Shown: piece by piece, positions 44,714 to 56,108 of the stretch
How the letters are laid out: every line of letters begins with the position of its first letter
Numbering within the stretch: the first letter of the stretch is position 1
From: Macrolepiota albuminosa
Taxonomy: Eukaryota > Basidiomycota > Agaricomycetes > Agaricales > Agaricaceae
Direction: 5' to 3'
Length of the DNA stretch: 64,000 nucleotides
NCBI GenBank assembly: GCA_027475525.1
Contig: JAMWFC010000049.1
Coordinates: forward strand, 1,861,297 to 1,925,296
Translations under genes and position numbers: made by a program
The notes under the pieces: model-generated
What the model saw: the letters and a program-made list of their open reading frames with translations, nothing else
Databases searched by the model: none
Told to the model about the DNA's origin: nothing

Positions 44714-45208
44714 GTTGTTCTTTGAGAGTGGTATCGGCAATCTCTGTCTCGATACGCGTAATTAGAGTATATCGTTGAATCTGAGTAAGAAGAGGCTCTT
44801 TGCACGAAGGACAGAGGTACGCTGGTGCGGCAAGATCACAGAGAGGTAGGGCACAGGAGGAACATATGGCGAAAGAGGATGTGTACGCGCTAATGAATGT
44901 AACTTGACAACATTTCGAGTCACGAACATATACAGCCACGCACCTTGACAGAAGCAGCCCCCAGTCGGATCCGGTGCTGTAGTTGTTGAAGGGTCTTGAA
45001 GTGATGTATGCAGCCCATTGAGTATGCGCAATGCTTTGCTTTGGGGTGGCGCAGGTTCCCGATTCGACTGAGAGCTTTTTGAACGGGAGGGCACTGGTGA
45101 AGGCCTGGGGCGTAGACGATCTGAAGGAAGAGAAGAGGTCGCTACTTTTCTTGTCCACGGTGTTGAGTGCATCTCAAAGAAAGAACTTGTTCGGAACCGT
45201 CCGAACAT
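44714..45208 (-). pseudogene. TRIP4/RQT4-like C2HC5 zinc-finger protein, truncated by LTR
   Basis: Minus strand: RILNGLHTSLQDPSTTTAPD, then GGCFCQ, an intron (GTGCGTGG...CATTAG, about 54 bp) and ARTHPLSPY, then in another frame CSSCALPLCDLAAPAYLCPSC and LITRIETEIADTTLKEQL. The Cys/His spacing matches the C2HC5 finger of ASC-1/TRIP4, in yeast Rqt4, part of the ribosome-quality-control trigger complex. One base is missing between SPY and CSSC (near 44860). At 44714 the gypsy 5' LTR begins within the helix that follows the finger, so the gene is disrupted. The start at 45208 (MFGRF) is uncertain because the frame upstream is unclear. Confidence 0.55.
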
Positions 45209-46671
45209 CGTTGACTCTTCATCGAAGCTTCAGCTTCATCATTGATCATCCTTCAGTCACTGGTGTTCCTTCAGCTAGTATATTTCGCTGTCAAGCATGA
45301 CAGGTTGGCCCTCGCGTTATTCAGATCGTATATTTGACTCCTAGACGCGTTGCGTTGCATGCCTTTTGTTATCCATTTTTTGATTTATAGCTCTGAGGGG
45401 CTGTCCAAACAGGAATTAAATCTCACTCTGCATTGCTTGAATTATTCATGTCGAAGATTACATGACATCCGCTCGAATAGCTATCTAGAAAGTGCTGGTC
45501 TGGAGCAGAAGACCTCAGGTTTACTAATTTTTTTGTTCCTGGATGCCTCCAAAATCGATATGGCCTGCAACCATTGACAATGGTATGGTATGCTAGACTG
45601 TGATCGATATGACGACGTGAAGGAGTACCACGGACACAATCAACAGGGCCAGTATGGCCAAAATTTGTCGAGCTCGCTCATATATAGATACAATCCCAGC
45701 CACCCTTAGTTTCGTTTAACGGATTCTGAGGGTGCGTCGTCTCATAGATTACTAGCACACAAATACTAATACAATACCTAGACTCTATCTATGCTTACAC
45801 GTTGTGTCTAGGTGTTGGTCGCACTATTAGACTTACTGCTGCCGATTGTAGTTCCAACATGGGAGAGACTCCCAACTTTTGGAACAAGCCGTTCACGTCT
45901 TGAATTGTACTATCTTGAAAGCTGATAACATTCCTGCGCAGCTATTCAACGCCAATTGGTATATCACCGCCTCTCTTTACGATGTGCAGGGCCCCATTTA
46001 ATCAGCTCTTATGCTAATCATTTCATGAAGACGAACACTCGTACGTAAATCTTCGATAATCAAAACCTGATACTCCCTGCCGATGACGACGTTATGTGAG
46101 AACGTGCTGGAAAATTGGGCGTGACAGACGGCTCAGGATAAACGGTGCGCCAATAAGCGCTGAACGACCGGGACGGGGTGCCCCATTTGCGGGTCAGGGT
46201 ACGTTCAACGAATAACAACGACCAAGGAACGTCGGATGGACCAGGTTGACCATTTGTGGTGGAAGTTAAGGCGACAATAATGAACGACCTATCACTCGTC
46301 CTCTTGTTCCTGTAATCGATAGACCAGTAGACTGCGATTTAATTTTCGATATGTTGCGTGGCGGTGTTGGGATTGCTTGATACCAGTGAAGTGTGTGAAA
46401 GAGAGAAGAGTTGAGCAACGACGGACAACTTGTCATTACTTTTGAAAGACAGATCAAGATCAATCTTGAAGAGAGCGAAACCCAAGATGAAAACGAGCGC
46501 TCCCTGTTTTGTACTCGACAAGTCGCGATGCTATATAACTATCAAAAGTCATCTTGGGCAATATAAAATACTCCTTGAGCGAGAATGATCGGACATGCAT
46601 GGGAGAGGACCACCAGAAATAAGTCCTACCTACCCCTGCACTACCGAAGCAAGGCGTAATAACCAAAAGAA
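45209..46671. other. No gene seen
   Basis: Intergenic DNA between the disrupted zinc-finger gene and the tRNA gene. Short frames only, none with a recognisable motif. Confidence 0.4.
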
Positions 46672-46764
46672 TGGAGCCTGTGGGGCTTGAACCCACGACC
46701 TTACGCAAACGAAAGGTGCAATATCTTATGCACAGCATACGCGCTACCGCTGCGCCAAGGCCCC
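46672..46764 (-). tRNA. tRNA, probably Ala(UGC), with 21-nt intron
   Basis: Minus strand: acceptor GGGGCCT pairs with AGGCTCC, then discriminator A; the third pair is G-U, the identity signal of tRNA-Ala. D arm GCGC-AGCGGTA-GCGC; anticodon stem TATGC/GCGTA; variable AGGTC; T arm GTGGG-TTCAAGC-CCCAC. The anticodon region is 28 nt, that is a 7-nt loop plus 21 nt. With an intron after base 37 the loop reads TGTGCA-T, giving anticodon UGC. Base 33 would then be G instead of the nearly universal U, so isotype and function are less sure than the fold. Confidence 0.75.
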
Positions 46765-47123
46765 TCGAATAATCAAGGGTATATTTATTTCCAAGGCAAG
46801 AGAACAAAAGACAGGGCTCCTCAGGGGGAGCAGATCTCTTAGGCCTAGGAGCATTACAGTAGCTTCGGGTTTAGTAAATAATACTTTATTGACCCATACG
46901 CGTAAACTCCGTGACTTTCCCAATGGATCCCTCTTTGAGACCACTCTTGCGGTTTTGATAAATGAACAATGGTATCATTTATCCAGACGGCAACAATAGA
47001 CTACCACGTATCCTCGGTCAGGCCTGGCTTAGCCTGCCCTAAACTTCCTCTTTAAATAAGTGCCACCCTTTCGGGTCCTAGCTCCTTTATCACACATAGC
47101 TCCCACCACAATCTTTTTTTACA

Positions 47124-48016
47124 ATGCCATACTGCGAGCAGGTTTTTCAACTCTTGGTCTGCTCTACACCAGCACACTGCTAAATTCTTCCAGTCATAAT
47201 ATCTGCGATGACTGCGACATAGACTTCTCCACTTGGACGGGGCTGAAAGAACACTGGGTGCAGAGCCCTGATCATCACTACTGTCAACGTTGTGATGAGC
47301 ATTTTGACAATACCTATCTTGAAGACCACTACGACGAAGTGCACTACTGGTGCCGTCCATGCAACAAATTGTTTGTAAACGAATTCGGGCTCAATGAGCA
47401 CTATCGCCAGTCTCCTCAGCATTATTACTGTGCCCCTTGCAAATGTCATTTCCAAAGCGCAAACAACCTGCGAGCTGTATGTCTTGTCGATTTTCCTTTT
47501 TCTCACTGAACCCATCAACGGCAGCACCTCAACTCTTCTGTTCACCGCCAGCGTGACGTCCCCTGCCGCGGTACAGGCTGCAAAGAGACTTTCGTTTCTG
47601 TTTCCGCCATGCTTCTCCACCTCGAATCCGGCAACTGCGTCTCCGGCCTCACGCGACGCATTATCGACACCAAAGTCCGCCAATTGGACCGCAACAACAT
47701 CATTACCAATCCCTCGCGCCTCCTCTCCTCATCCTCCCCTTATTCCAGCACGGAATACTACGCTACCAGTGCCGCATGGAACGGACACGCCTACGAATGC
47801 TACTTGTGTCATGGCATTTATAAGACTCTGTCCGCATTGAACCAGCATTTGGTGAGCCCGAGGCATCAGGACAAATTGTATATCTGCCCGCAGTCTATGT
47901 GTCGACAGAAATTCACGACGCTGAGTGCATTATGCCAGCATATTGAGAGCGAAAAGTGTGGCGTGCATCGGTTTAGGGAGGTCAAGAGGGGATTGTTGGT
48001 CAGATGGCACTGTTGA
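47124..48016 (+). CDS. C2H2-type zinc-finger protein
   Basis: Probable start MPYCEQ at 47124 with a short first exon, an intron ending TTCTTCCAG near 47188, a main exon to 47476, a 48-bp intron (47477-47524, GTATGT...GGCAG) and a last exon to the stop at 48014-48016. Cys/His modules in order: HNICDDCDIDFSTWTGLKEH, HHYCQRCDEHFDNTYLEDHY, YWCRPCNKLFVNEFGLNEHY, HYYCAPCKCHFQSANNLRA-HLNSSVH, then after a linker (RQLDRNNIITNPSRLL) YECYLCHGIYKTLSALNQHL and YICPQSMCRQKFTTLSALCQ. This is a fungal multi-finger family, presumably nucleic-acid binding. The exon 1 junction is off by one phase as I place it, so the start is tentative. Confidence 0.8.
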
Positions 48017-48541
48017 CGATGTAAAGCACTGGTTTGTCTTTTCTTGGAGCGTCTGCCTGTGGCGAAGCGATTTTTTTTTCTTGGAATGCGCCTTCGAGAT
48101 TGAATGCACCGCATGTGCGAGGTGAAGCATGAGACTTTGGACTCGAAGGAGGCGCTACTTTTTGGACAACAATTCTTACTTTATTGTGATGCACGTAATT
48201 TACAATAATAGGGCTTATATCAAGTTGCATGTACATTATGGCGATTAAAACAAACTGTTTTTATGCGACCAATAGGAACAACTTGAGAGTTACTGGGAGT
48301 CACGTGGAAACTGCCTATACACGCTAAAACGTACGTAAAAACTCACCAGAACACCAGATCGGTAACGTTCGCCCGTGTCAATACATCGAAGTACCGACTG
48401 GATACTGTAGACAACGCAACGTCCGCTATCTCCCTCATCCGTCTGCCGCTCAATGACGTAGCGGAAGTGCGAGGTCGCCAACACTGAATACTAGCGATGG
48501 GAAGTGCGGACATGATGTTATACGAGTAGAATAACAAGTGT
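48017..48541. other. No gene seen
   Basis: Intergenic DNA between the zinc-finger gene and the solo LTR; the last five bases (AGTGT) are the left target duplication. Confidence 0.45.
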
Positions 48542-49313
48542 TGTCAGGTTCCGCTGAGTCAGGGGCTTTTTGAGAAAGCAATCGCCCTTACAATGCGGAC
48601 TTGACCCACGGATACTCGGGTGTCTGGAACTCCGGGGCTAGGACTCCGGGGTTCAAGACGTGGACAGGGAAATCCTGGGAGAGGGGACTTAGTCCGGGGG
48701 TTTTGGGTGGTGGGTAACGGGGGCGTTTGGGTGGGGGCTGAGTTGTGAACCGGAGGTTCTAAGACGAGACCAAGTTAGTGAGTTAAAGTCGCAAAGTGCA
48801 TACCAGTCTTAGAGCACGCGAATATCCAAGCGTGCCAGTCAAGCGTGCCAGTCAATGCGTACCAGTCAAATAGAGGGCACGCAACAATCCAAGTAATGCA
48901 AAGTAACAGTGTATGTAATATCAAGACTAGCGAATACAACAGGGAACTATGCTATAAGTACTACGGGGCCGGGTCCTGGGGTTCTGGGATGTCTGGGATG
49001 GGTTCCGGGGGTCATTGAGTAGCGGCAGGGGCTGCATACCGGGATCGCGCATGTGGGGCATGCGATCAATTGGCGTGAATGGAGCCGTGATGCGTGATGC
49101 GCGATGGCCGGAATGAGTCGCGTGATCCGATCGTTGATCGGGGCTGGTGGCGGCTGATGGCGGTCCTTGATGTGCGTGATGGCGGTCTTGATGTGTGTGA
49201 TGGCGGTGTCGGCGGTCGTGATGGCGGGGCGTGTCCTGTGGGGTCGGAGGGAGGGTCCCGGAGGGTGTTCCGGGGGTGTCCCGGGGTGGGCCCGGAGGGG
49301 AGGGGTCGTGACA
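48542..49313 (-). repeat. Solo LTR of the 14.6-25.9 kb gypsy family
   Basis: A 772-bp sequence that starts TGTCAGGTTC and ends GTCGTGACA like the LTRs at 14587 and 25277. It is flanked by a perfect 5-bp duplication AGTGT (48537-48541 and 49314-49318) with no internal region attached. This is the product of recombination between the two LTRs of a former full element. Confidence 0.93.
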
Positions 49314-50771
49314 AGTGTAAACGTATATGAATACATATTGAGAGGACACATCGACAGTGTACATTTGTCGTGTAAAGTAGTGAGTTCGCGCTGACTATAT
49401 ATATTTTAATGATAACTCAACATATTGGTTGGTTTATCAATTTCGTGTATCGTAGGTCATCCCATCGGTGTACAAGTGACACATCGGGTTTTCCATATAG
49501 GTTTGTGCAGAAACATTTCGTTTTGACTCGCGTGAATCCATAAATCGAACAGACTGATGTGCTTTCTGTACTGTATTACTTGTTATAATTTTAGTCCAAT
49601 ACAACATAGAATGCTTATACAAGTAAAACCAAGCGGTGGCGATAATGCATTTTCCAGAGCGTACAATAGTCTTTTGTAGGAGGAAGCTAGATGCAACATA
49701 GCAGGTATAAGAAACCGCTGAAAGGAAACAACAGACTGAAAGGCGAAACCACCGAAAGGAAACAACAGACTGAAAGGCATAGAAAAGTGGAGAGCACCTC
49801 AGGATAAGAAGAGCTGAATGATTACGTACGTACTTATATATAATAAACAAAATAGTAATACATAACATCAAATATACACATATCATAAGTCGTTTCAACA
49901 TACCATAAAGTTAGACATTTTTTAAAATAAAAAGAAAAATAAATTGTTTTTCTCATTTTTACAAGTAGAACCGGTTTGTCTTGTTGGATAGGCTTGTACG
50001 AAGTGGCATGACAACGATTAAATGTATATATGGATACTTGTTATGTAATATCTGAACAGTCATTCAACCAATCCATTACATAATACGGAATCACTTTTAT
50101 AAATTCGTTATTCAATTTTACTATTCGTTCCTTTTATATTTCAATAATTATAAAAAATCATGATAAACAAATAACTAAATATAATTAAATTGATCGTCCC
50201 ACTGGATGCTTACATAATATACAATTGCGTTAAAAAACATGTAATGTGGATGGTCGCAAAATTGGTCAGGTGAACATGCAGCGGACATCACGTGCCCAAA
50301 CTTGTGATTACTACATAATAAACCAATTTTAATATACGTGAAGACATATTATATAAGCGTTAGGATGCACGATCAACCAATCTTTTACCGAGTAACCACC
50401 AATAAAATAAATAAATAAATAACTGTAATATGGAAATAAACTGTTTGTCCCACCGACCGCTTATATAATATGCACGTTTGTTTGGTTGATAGGTATACCG
50501 AGGATTGTCTTTACAGACTACTTAGTCCTTAGTTAGCTATAGTTAATGAAAATACATTATAAATGATACTCACTACGTGTGTGTTTAATATATATTATGT
50601 CAGCATTCAGGTGTACAACCGCCGATGGTTTTTGAAGATCGTATGACCTTGCATCGTCCAAATTCACGTGAACTGTCCTCATATTGCAAAGGGTCGTTTG
50701 AACAATACGACCTATAGCTTAAACACACAGACTTGATTCAAACTAAACAACTCCCTATCGGTAATGTACGA
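49314..50771. other. A+T-rich non-coding DNA beside the Helitron
   Basis: No gene. It contains a 25-bp direct repeat (49720-49744 and 49754-49778), a 14-bp inverted pair ATATTATATAAGCG (50347-50360) and its complement (50458-50471), an AAAT repeat (50403-50422) and diverged 30-bp motifs that also occur at 58.7 kb. The 3' end of the Helitron should lie here, but no CTRR with a hairpin could be fixed. Confidence 0.45.
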
Positions 50772-51728
50772 TCACGCCACTCTAACGTATAACGCTATCG
50801 TTGCTTTACTACCTCTACAGACTTGTACATCCAACGTATCCAGACTGCCTTCTTCGACAATCAACCTTCTACCAGTAATTAAACCGTCATGGAACCACAC
50901 CCTCAAGGACGAATCCACGTATCGACAAGTAAAATGACTGTTTGCGAAATATATGATACCTTTTATGATATATCGTCTGTCTCCCGACCCATAAACCGGC
51001 ACATCGATGTATCTATTAATTGTGATGTCGATCGATGCCACATCAAAAGATATTATTGGTGCTGTGTATACTGTTCTCATTATTCTAACTAATTCAGACG
51101 CGCATGTTCTGTACCGAGATTCGATAAGAAAGTCTATAAAATCTAATTTGCATATATTATTATTATTTTTTTTGTACAAGGGTTTGGGGAAGGGGTGGGG
51201 TAAAAGAAATTCCATGTTCCTTAAGAAATGTTGTATTGACGGCTGTGAATTATCTAGTATGGCAATCTGACACAAATTCGATGTAACAGCTCTTCTGTTA
51301 ACTGCATGACCGCGTGGACAGTGCATGTATGACATGTATACATTTCGCTTGCATATAAGCAACTCTTCGATCACAGCATGAACACTCGTTAGTTCACCAT
51401 ACAAAAAGTTTATCGGATTGCGATTATTCATACAATTTCTCAAAACCTCTCTTGCATCATCTAGCGTGATTTTATTTTCGTGTGTTGATAAGAAGTTGCT
51501 TTCCATGCTTCGCATAATTGACGTCCCAAACGATCGGAAATTCCTTGGCCATAGTGACATGTCATCTTGCCATATATTGTACAATATAGTTATCACCGCG
51601 TCGTATGCACAACTGTTGGAATTCCACTCAGTTCCAATCAGTCCTCCACATATGTCCATATTTAATTCCTGTTTGCTGCTTATAATATTGTTCGAAATTT
51701 TTAAGTTGCGTGAATCATCGTCGTGGTT
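50772..51728 (-). pseudogene. Cysteine-peptidase-like tail of the Helitron protein
   Basis: From MDICGGLIGTEWNSNSCAYD the region reads AVITILYNIWQDD, where NSCAYD looks like the nucleophile Cys block of an OTU/USP-type peptidase. Near the end come IIYFANSHFTCRYVDSSLRV (candidate His) and WFHDG (candidate Asp). A Cys/His pair CPRGHAVNRRAV is also present. It lies in the same frame as the helicase and is separated from it by the TGA at 51729 and about 20 codons (NHDDDSRNLKISNN). Such peptidase tails occur in some fungal and animal Helitrons; their role in transposition is not established. The catalytic assignment is inference. Confidence 0.65.
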
Positions 51729-54080
51729 TCAGGTTATTTTGCTGGGTATCGGATAAGGATGTACTATGGGCTGAGTGCCCTTAGCTGGAATAAATCTGCT
51801 TTTAGGAGACTGCGGTAGCTTAATAGGTCTATCTTCACTAGCAACCTGCCATTTGATATCAGAGAATGATGCATCATCATAAGGGTCCTTGTCACTCCAA
51901 CGTAAGGCCATATGAAGGTTAGGGGGCATGTAACCTTTTTGTTTGCACTGTCTAAATGAATAAATTAGATTGGATTGTCTAGGTGAATCGACAAAACCTT
52001 TAGGGAGCTGGTTCATATATCTAAGTTTGGTTATTTCATTGAGCAGTTCCAAGTCGCAAAATTCCCTGTGCAATGCGCCACTCGCTTTGCCTTGTATTTT
52101 GTTAGCATCAAACCCTCGGATGATGAGCGTTCCTGCAGCCGTAGCGCTGCAGGATAGTGCAGTGTAGTAGGCTTGGTGTGATTGACACTTGGTTAAGTCT
52201 ACTGGATTGTAAGATCTAGTTTTTCCTTGACTCGCATAATCCGTCATTGTGTAGTTTACCAATACCTCTACCTGTGATCGAGACAAAGACATACTGTCGT
52301 TGCTAGGGAGTCTACATTTCAAATGCACGCTTGTACGTACAATCGGAACCACATTAATGGGAAGTCCATCGATTTTTACTCTTTGCAGAGGATTGTTGAG
52401 TAGTACAAATAACGTATCCAGCATAATCTGTCCGGCCGATCCAATGCAACTTTTCCAACCATACACGAAACCTTCCTGTCCGTTGGTGATGCATAATTCT
52501 GTAGCCGCATTATTCTTGATTATAACAGGCAAGCCTACACACAACGACAGCTTTCCCGCAATTTGAACACTGCAAGATGACGGTGGTTGGTCCCACAACG
52601 CACGCTGTATAGTTGGAGGAAATCTCATGGTTTCTTTAGAGCACGTGTAACTGGATGAATGGGTTTTTGTTTCATTGCCATCTCTGAAAGACGGACTATC
52701 TTCGCTGTAGAAATGCACTAGTTCCTGACGGGTCTCGATTGCGAATCGAGTACTTTCTATAATGTTAATAGCGTCTTTGTCCACGTTTTGTGCGGTGATT
52801 ATAGAAACGTTTCTGAACTGTTTGTCGGATATAGACGGGCAACTATTAGAGACGGCCAATGACCTGCTCCTAAGAAATTTAATGTCTTCTTTGGTGCATG
52901 CTCTATACCTCATGTTTTTGAGTGCGGTGCGCAAAGCTGCGTCCTCCGCAGACCGAGTTTTCTGCCTCATGTTTTTACGCAATATGACAATGGTCATTAC
53001 CTGATGCCATACAGCCTTGCCTATGGCAGACTCCTGATCCTTCAACGTTTTGGTATTTAAACCTACAGTTCTACTATATAACGCCGATCCTTCGTGCCCA
53101 GCGACAGGGGGCAACTGAGCGAAATCACCTGCAAATACCATGTTCATACCACCGAAAGGGATATCTAGTCTACCAGACAGCTGAGCCAGTCTTGCGGATA
53201 TCTTATACAAGTCTCGACATGATAACATAGATACTTCATCGAAAAACATGTAATCGACACCTAGTAGACGAGTTTTAATTTGAGCGAGTTGTTTCTTCGA
53301 CACACCAACCATGTCGTTAATGCCGAACATCAAATGATATGTTGAACCACCTATAAGCGATGCAGCAGTGCCGGTAGGTGCAACCACAGCCAGACGATAT
53401 GCCTCTCCTCTAGCTTCAAAATACTTGATGAGGGCTCGGAGCACCTGGGTTTTTCCGGTGCCCCCCATTCCTCCCATATACAATTTAAGTTGCTCAGGCA
53501 TATACAACATTGCGTGATTAGCCACAATGCAGAACACTCTTAGCTGTTCTTTGTTCAGCCCGTAGTCTGAGGATATAATAGCGATAGTAGGTTCCCATTT
53601 ATCATCCACATATATTTTCTGAAGATACTTCCGATCTACTACATCGACATGTCCCGGTAGTTCTGGTACGCTGCCTGGCAACTTACCACTGCACGCAGGT
53701 ATGCTGGAATGTCGGCTCTTCAGCACCTCATCCCGCTTTGCTGTAACAACAGCTTTCCAGTAAGTCGAATTACATTCCTCAATCATAGGTTCAACGGCGT
53801 TGATTTGAGGAAACACCTGGTCCACTATAGGATCTCTCCACCCAAGATCTGCCATAGTTGCTGACATTTGCAGCATATCAGATCTATGTTTTAATTCTTT
53901 CTTGCCAGATACAGCAGATGTTTCTTCATCAACACCTGCAATTACATCGTCCATATCCTCGAAGTTTTCAGTTTTGTCCTGCTGCATCATGTCAGATAGT
54001 TCGTCTCTGGTCAGCATTGAATTAGTAAGACATACACCTCTGCTCTTCAGCTGAGCATAAAAGTTGTCAGCCGCATCCAA
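51729..54080 (-). pseudogene. Helitron Pif1-family helicase domain
   Basis: A SF1B helicase: Walker A GGMGGTGKTQVLRALIKYFE (near 53450-53480), motif Ia AVVAPTGTAASLIGGSTYHL, Walker B FFDEVSMLSCRDLYKISARL, motif III FAGDFAQLPPVAG. Toward the C-terminus, IAGKLSLCVGLPVIIKNNAA and YTMTDYASQGKTRSYNPVDL match Pif1 motifs V and VI. The helicase unwinds DNA 5' to 3' during rolling-circle replication. The amino end (ADNFYAQLKSRGVCLTNSML) is the linker from Rep. All key motifs are intact. The frame continues upstream into Rep through a TGA at 54090. Confidence 0.93.
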
Positions 54081-54089
54081 GCACTCATA

Positions 54090-56108
54090 TCATATGTTCA
54101 TGTTCTTGAGCAATGTGAGTTGACACTTATTGAAGGATGTAGATTCAAAAGCTGAATCCCACGTTTCTCCAGTATTTTTAAGGTCGTGTCCTGTATGCCA
54201 AGGTTTGAAAAGCGTTAACATGGTTGCACAATAGTACTCTCTATCCCCTTGATCCTTCCTAGGTAAATTTCTGCCTACTAAATTAGGGACACACCTACAT
54301 AAGGGAGGATACACATAAGTACCATGAGTATCGGAAAGCGGATGACGAGTTGAGAATTTAACAACCACCGACCCCTGCATATTTTTCGTTCCACCAATGG
54401 ATATATCGTCATCATTGACCAATATATTACGTGTTCTGTTGGTCAATTTGACTCTCTTACATCTCGACGACCACTCGTACAAAGTCATTCGGTCCAACTC
54501 CGGCCCTCTGAAAATATAATCAAATACGGGTGATAGCCCTATCACTCGTCCTTGTTTCTTAATTATTGCCAACTTATCGGGAAACTTGTCACATAACTGG
54601 TCAGCAGCATAGTCCACCCAAGGACGTCTGGCCTCTCGAACGAAAGCAGGCCAATACAAATTCAAGAAATTATGGTCAGTATAATGATCAGGATTGCCCA
54701 ATAGATACATGCAAATCATTGGCGATCCCATTTCCGTTTTAGCGCTAAGAACATTGGCTATCTTGGTCATTAGTGTGCGGGCTTTCTCTTGACGATTAAG
54801 TGGACCGTTTAGTATATCTGCATGTTTAGTGAATATCAAGACAACTGCCTCAAATGCAGTACATGTTTTGAGGGTGGGCTTTGTCACGTATTTAGTGACG
54901 TACAACAACACAGTCTTGATGGCCGTCCCAGAGCGGAGGCTCGTTACGTCGGTATTGCATCGAAACAGGTAAGTGAGAGGACTTGTAAACGTATTGAGCC
55001 ACGGTTCCGTCTTCCGCATGTTCAAAGCACCAGTCATCGGATCAACTTCTGTGTGAGCGTACAAAGGACGAGGGAATCTTGCTCTACATTTACCCCACGG
55101 GTTATCAAGACATCCTTTGTGTTCCTTGTTTTTTTTCTGTATGCCATTTTTGTCCTTAGTGGAAGTACATGTATGTATGTTTGATCGGTACAGCAGATCG
55201 TCCACCGTATGACAAAAGCGATCCCACCATCCTGCTGCATTATCACACGCTGCGCACGACGAGCATTCTTCTTTGCAAGGAAGGGACGGCTGTTCCGGAA
55301 GCAACCTAGTAGGATCCGTATATCCCAAGGTAGCTTTATTTAACAATATCTGCTTTTTGACGTCTTCCAGTGTTCCAGTCAAGAAATTGCCTCGATGTAC
55401 TGATTCTAGATATTCCACGATAGCCTTTTGAAACCCCGATGACGGGTCCATGATTTTTTCTCTTACTTCATCTGGAGTGAACCCTCCTCGAATCCACAGA
55501 AGCATGTGTAAATGTAGGGTAAGCCTACCTTGTTGTTCCACGGTACCGTAGTATGCCAAAGTATGACCATACAATCCTGGGGTATCTGAGTCGGCTCCTA
55601 ACACGTGTATTATGAACGCGTTTATCATAAAATGAAAGAAACGTGCGCCGGCAACAGGATTATTGGATATAAGTCGGTAAGCATCGTCCGAAGTATAGGG
55701 GACAGACGGCATGAAGGACGTCTTGCTATCTGCGTAATAAAGACATATAAGATGTTTTACATCAGCAGGCGATAAGGTGATATACCAAGAAGGAGCACCT
55801 TTGCTTATGACCAGGGACCATATCTCATTCCACATGTGTTTTTTGGAAACAGACCCTTTGACATCGCCAGAAATCACATCCAAGTCATCTATTACACGGA
55901 AACAAGCTTTTTCATCCTCTGTAACCGGCTTCACTATATCTCCAGCTGCCATTCTTTGTGAAAGGTCAGAAAACACTTTTGGATTGACAGTTGTAAGACG
56001 GTCAGATATGTCGTTAAAGTTTGCACGTTCTGTTGCTAGATAGCCTCCACTAGTAGCAGCCTTTACCTGTTCATGGCTGAAGGCAGCGAATGGGAATCCA
56101 GTATCTGT
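54090..56108 (-). pseudogene. Helitron HUH Rep endonuclease domain
   Basis: Helitron_like_N region: GAPSWYITLSPADVKHLICL, AGARFFHFMINAFIIHVLGA, then the HUH motif in QQGRLTLHLHMLLWIRGG (near 55500-55530). The tyrosine block is LLYVTKYVTKPTLKT (near 54880-54915), with two Tyr four residues apart. A Cys cluster (CKEECSSCAACDNAAGWWDR) and CLDNPWGKCRARFPRPLYA lie between. Rep nicks and joins DNA ends at the Helitron termini. The frame enters from the upstream block through a TAA at 56109 (DKHF-stop-TDTGFPFAAFSHEQ), which a CAA would restore, and ends at a TGA (NMNI-stop-YECLDAADNF) where homologues have Arg. Confidence 0.93.

Noticed and set aside
38930..50425. AAAT tetranucleotide runs at 38930, 44673 and 50403 as a shared repeat family
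   Set aside because: The first two belong to the two LTR copies of one element; the third has unrelated flanks and is a simple microsatellite.
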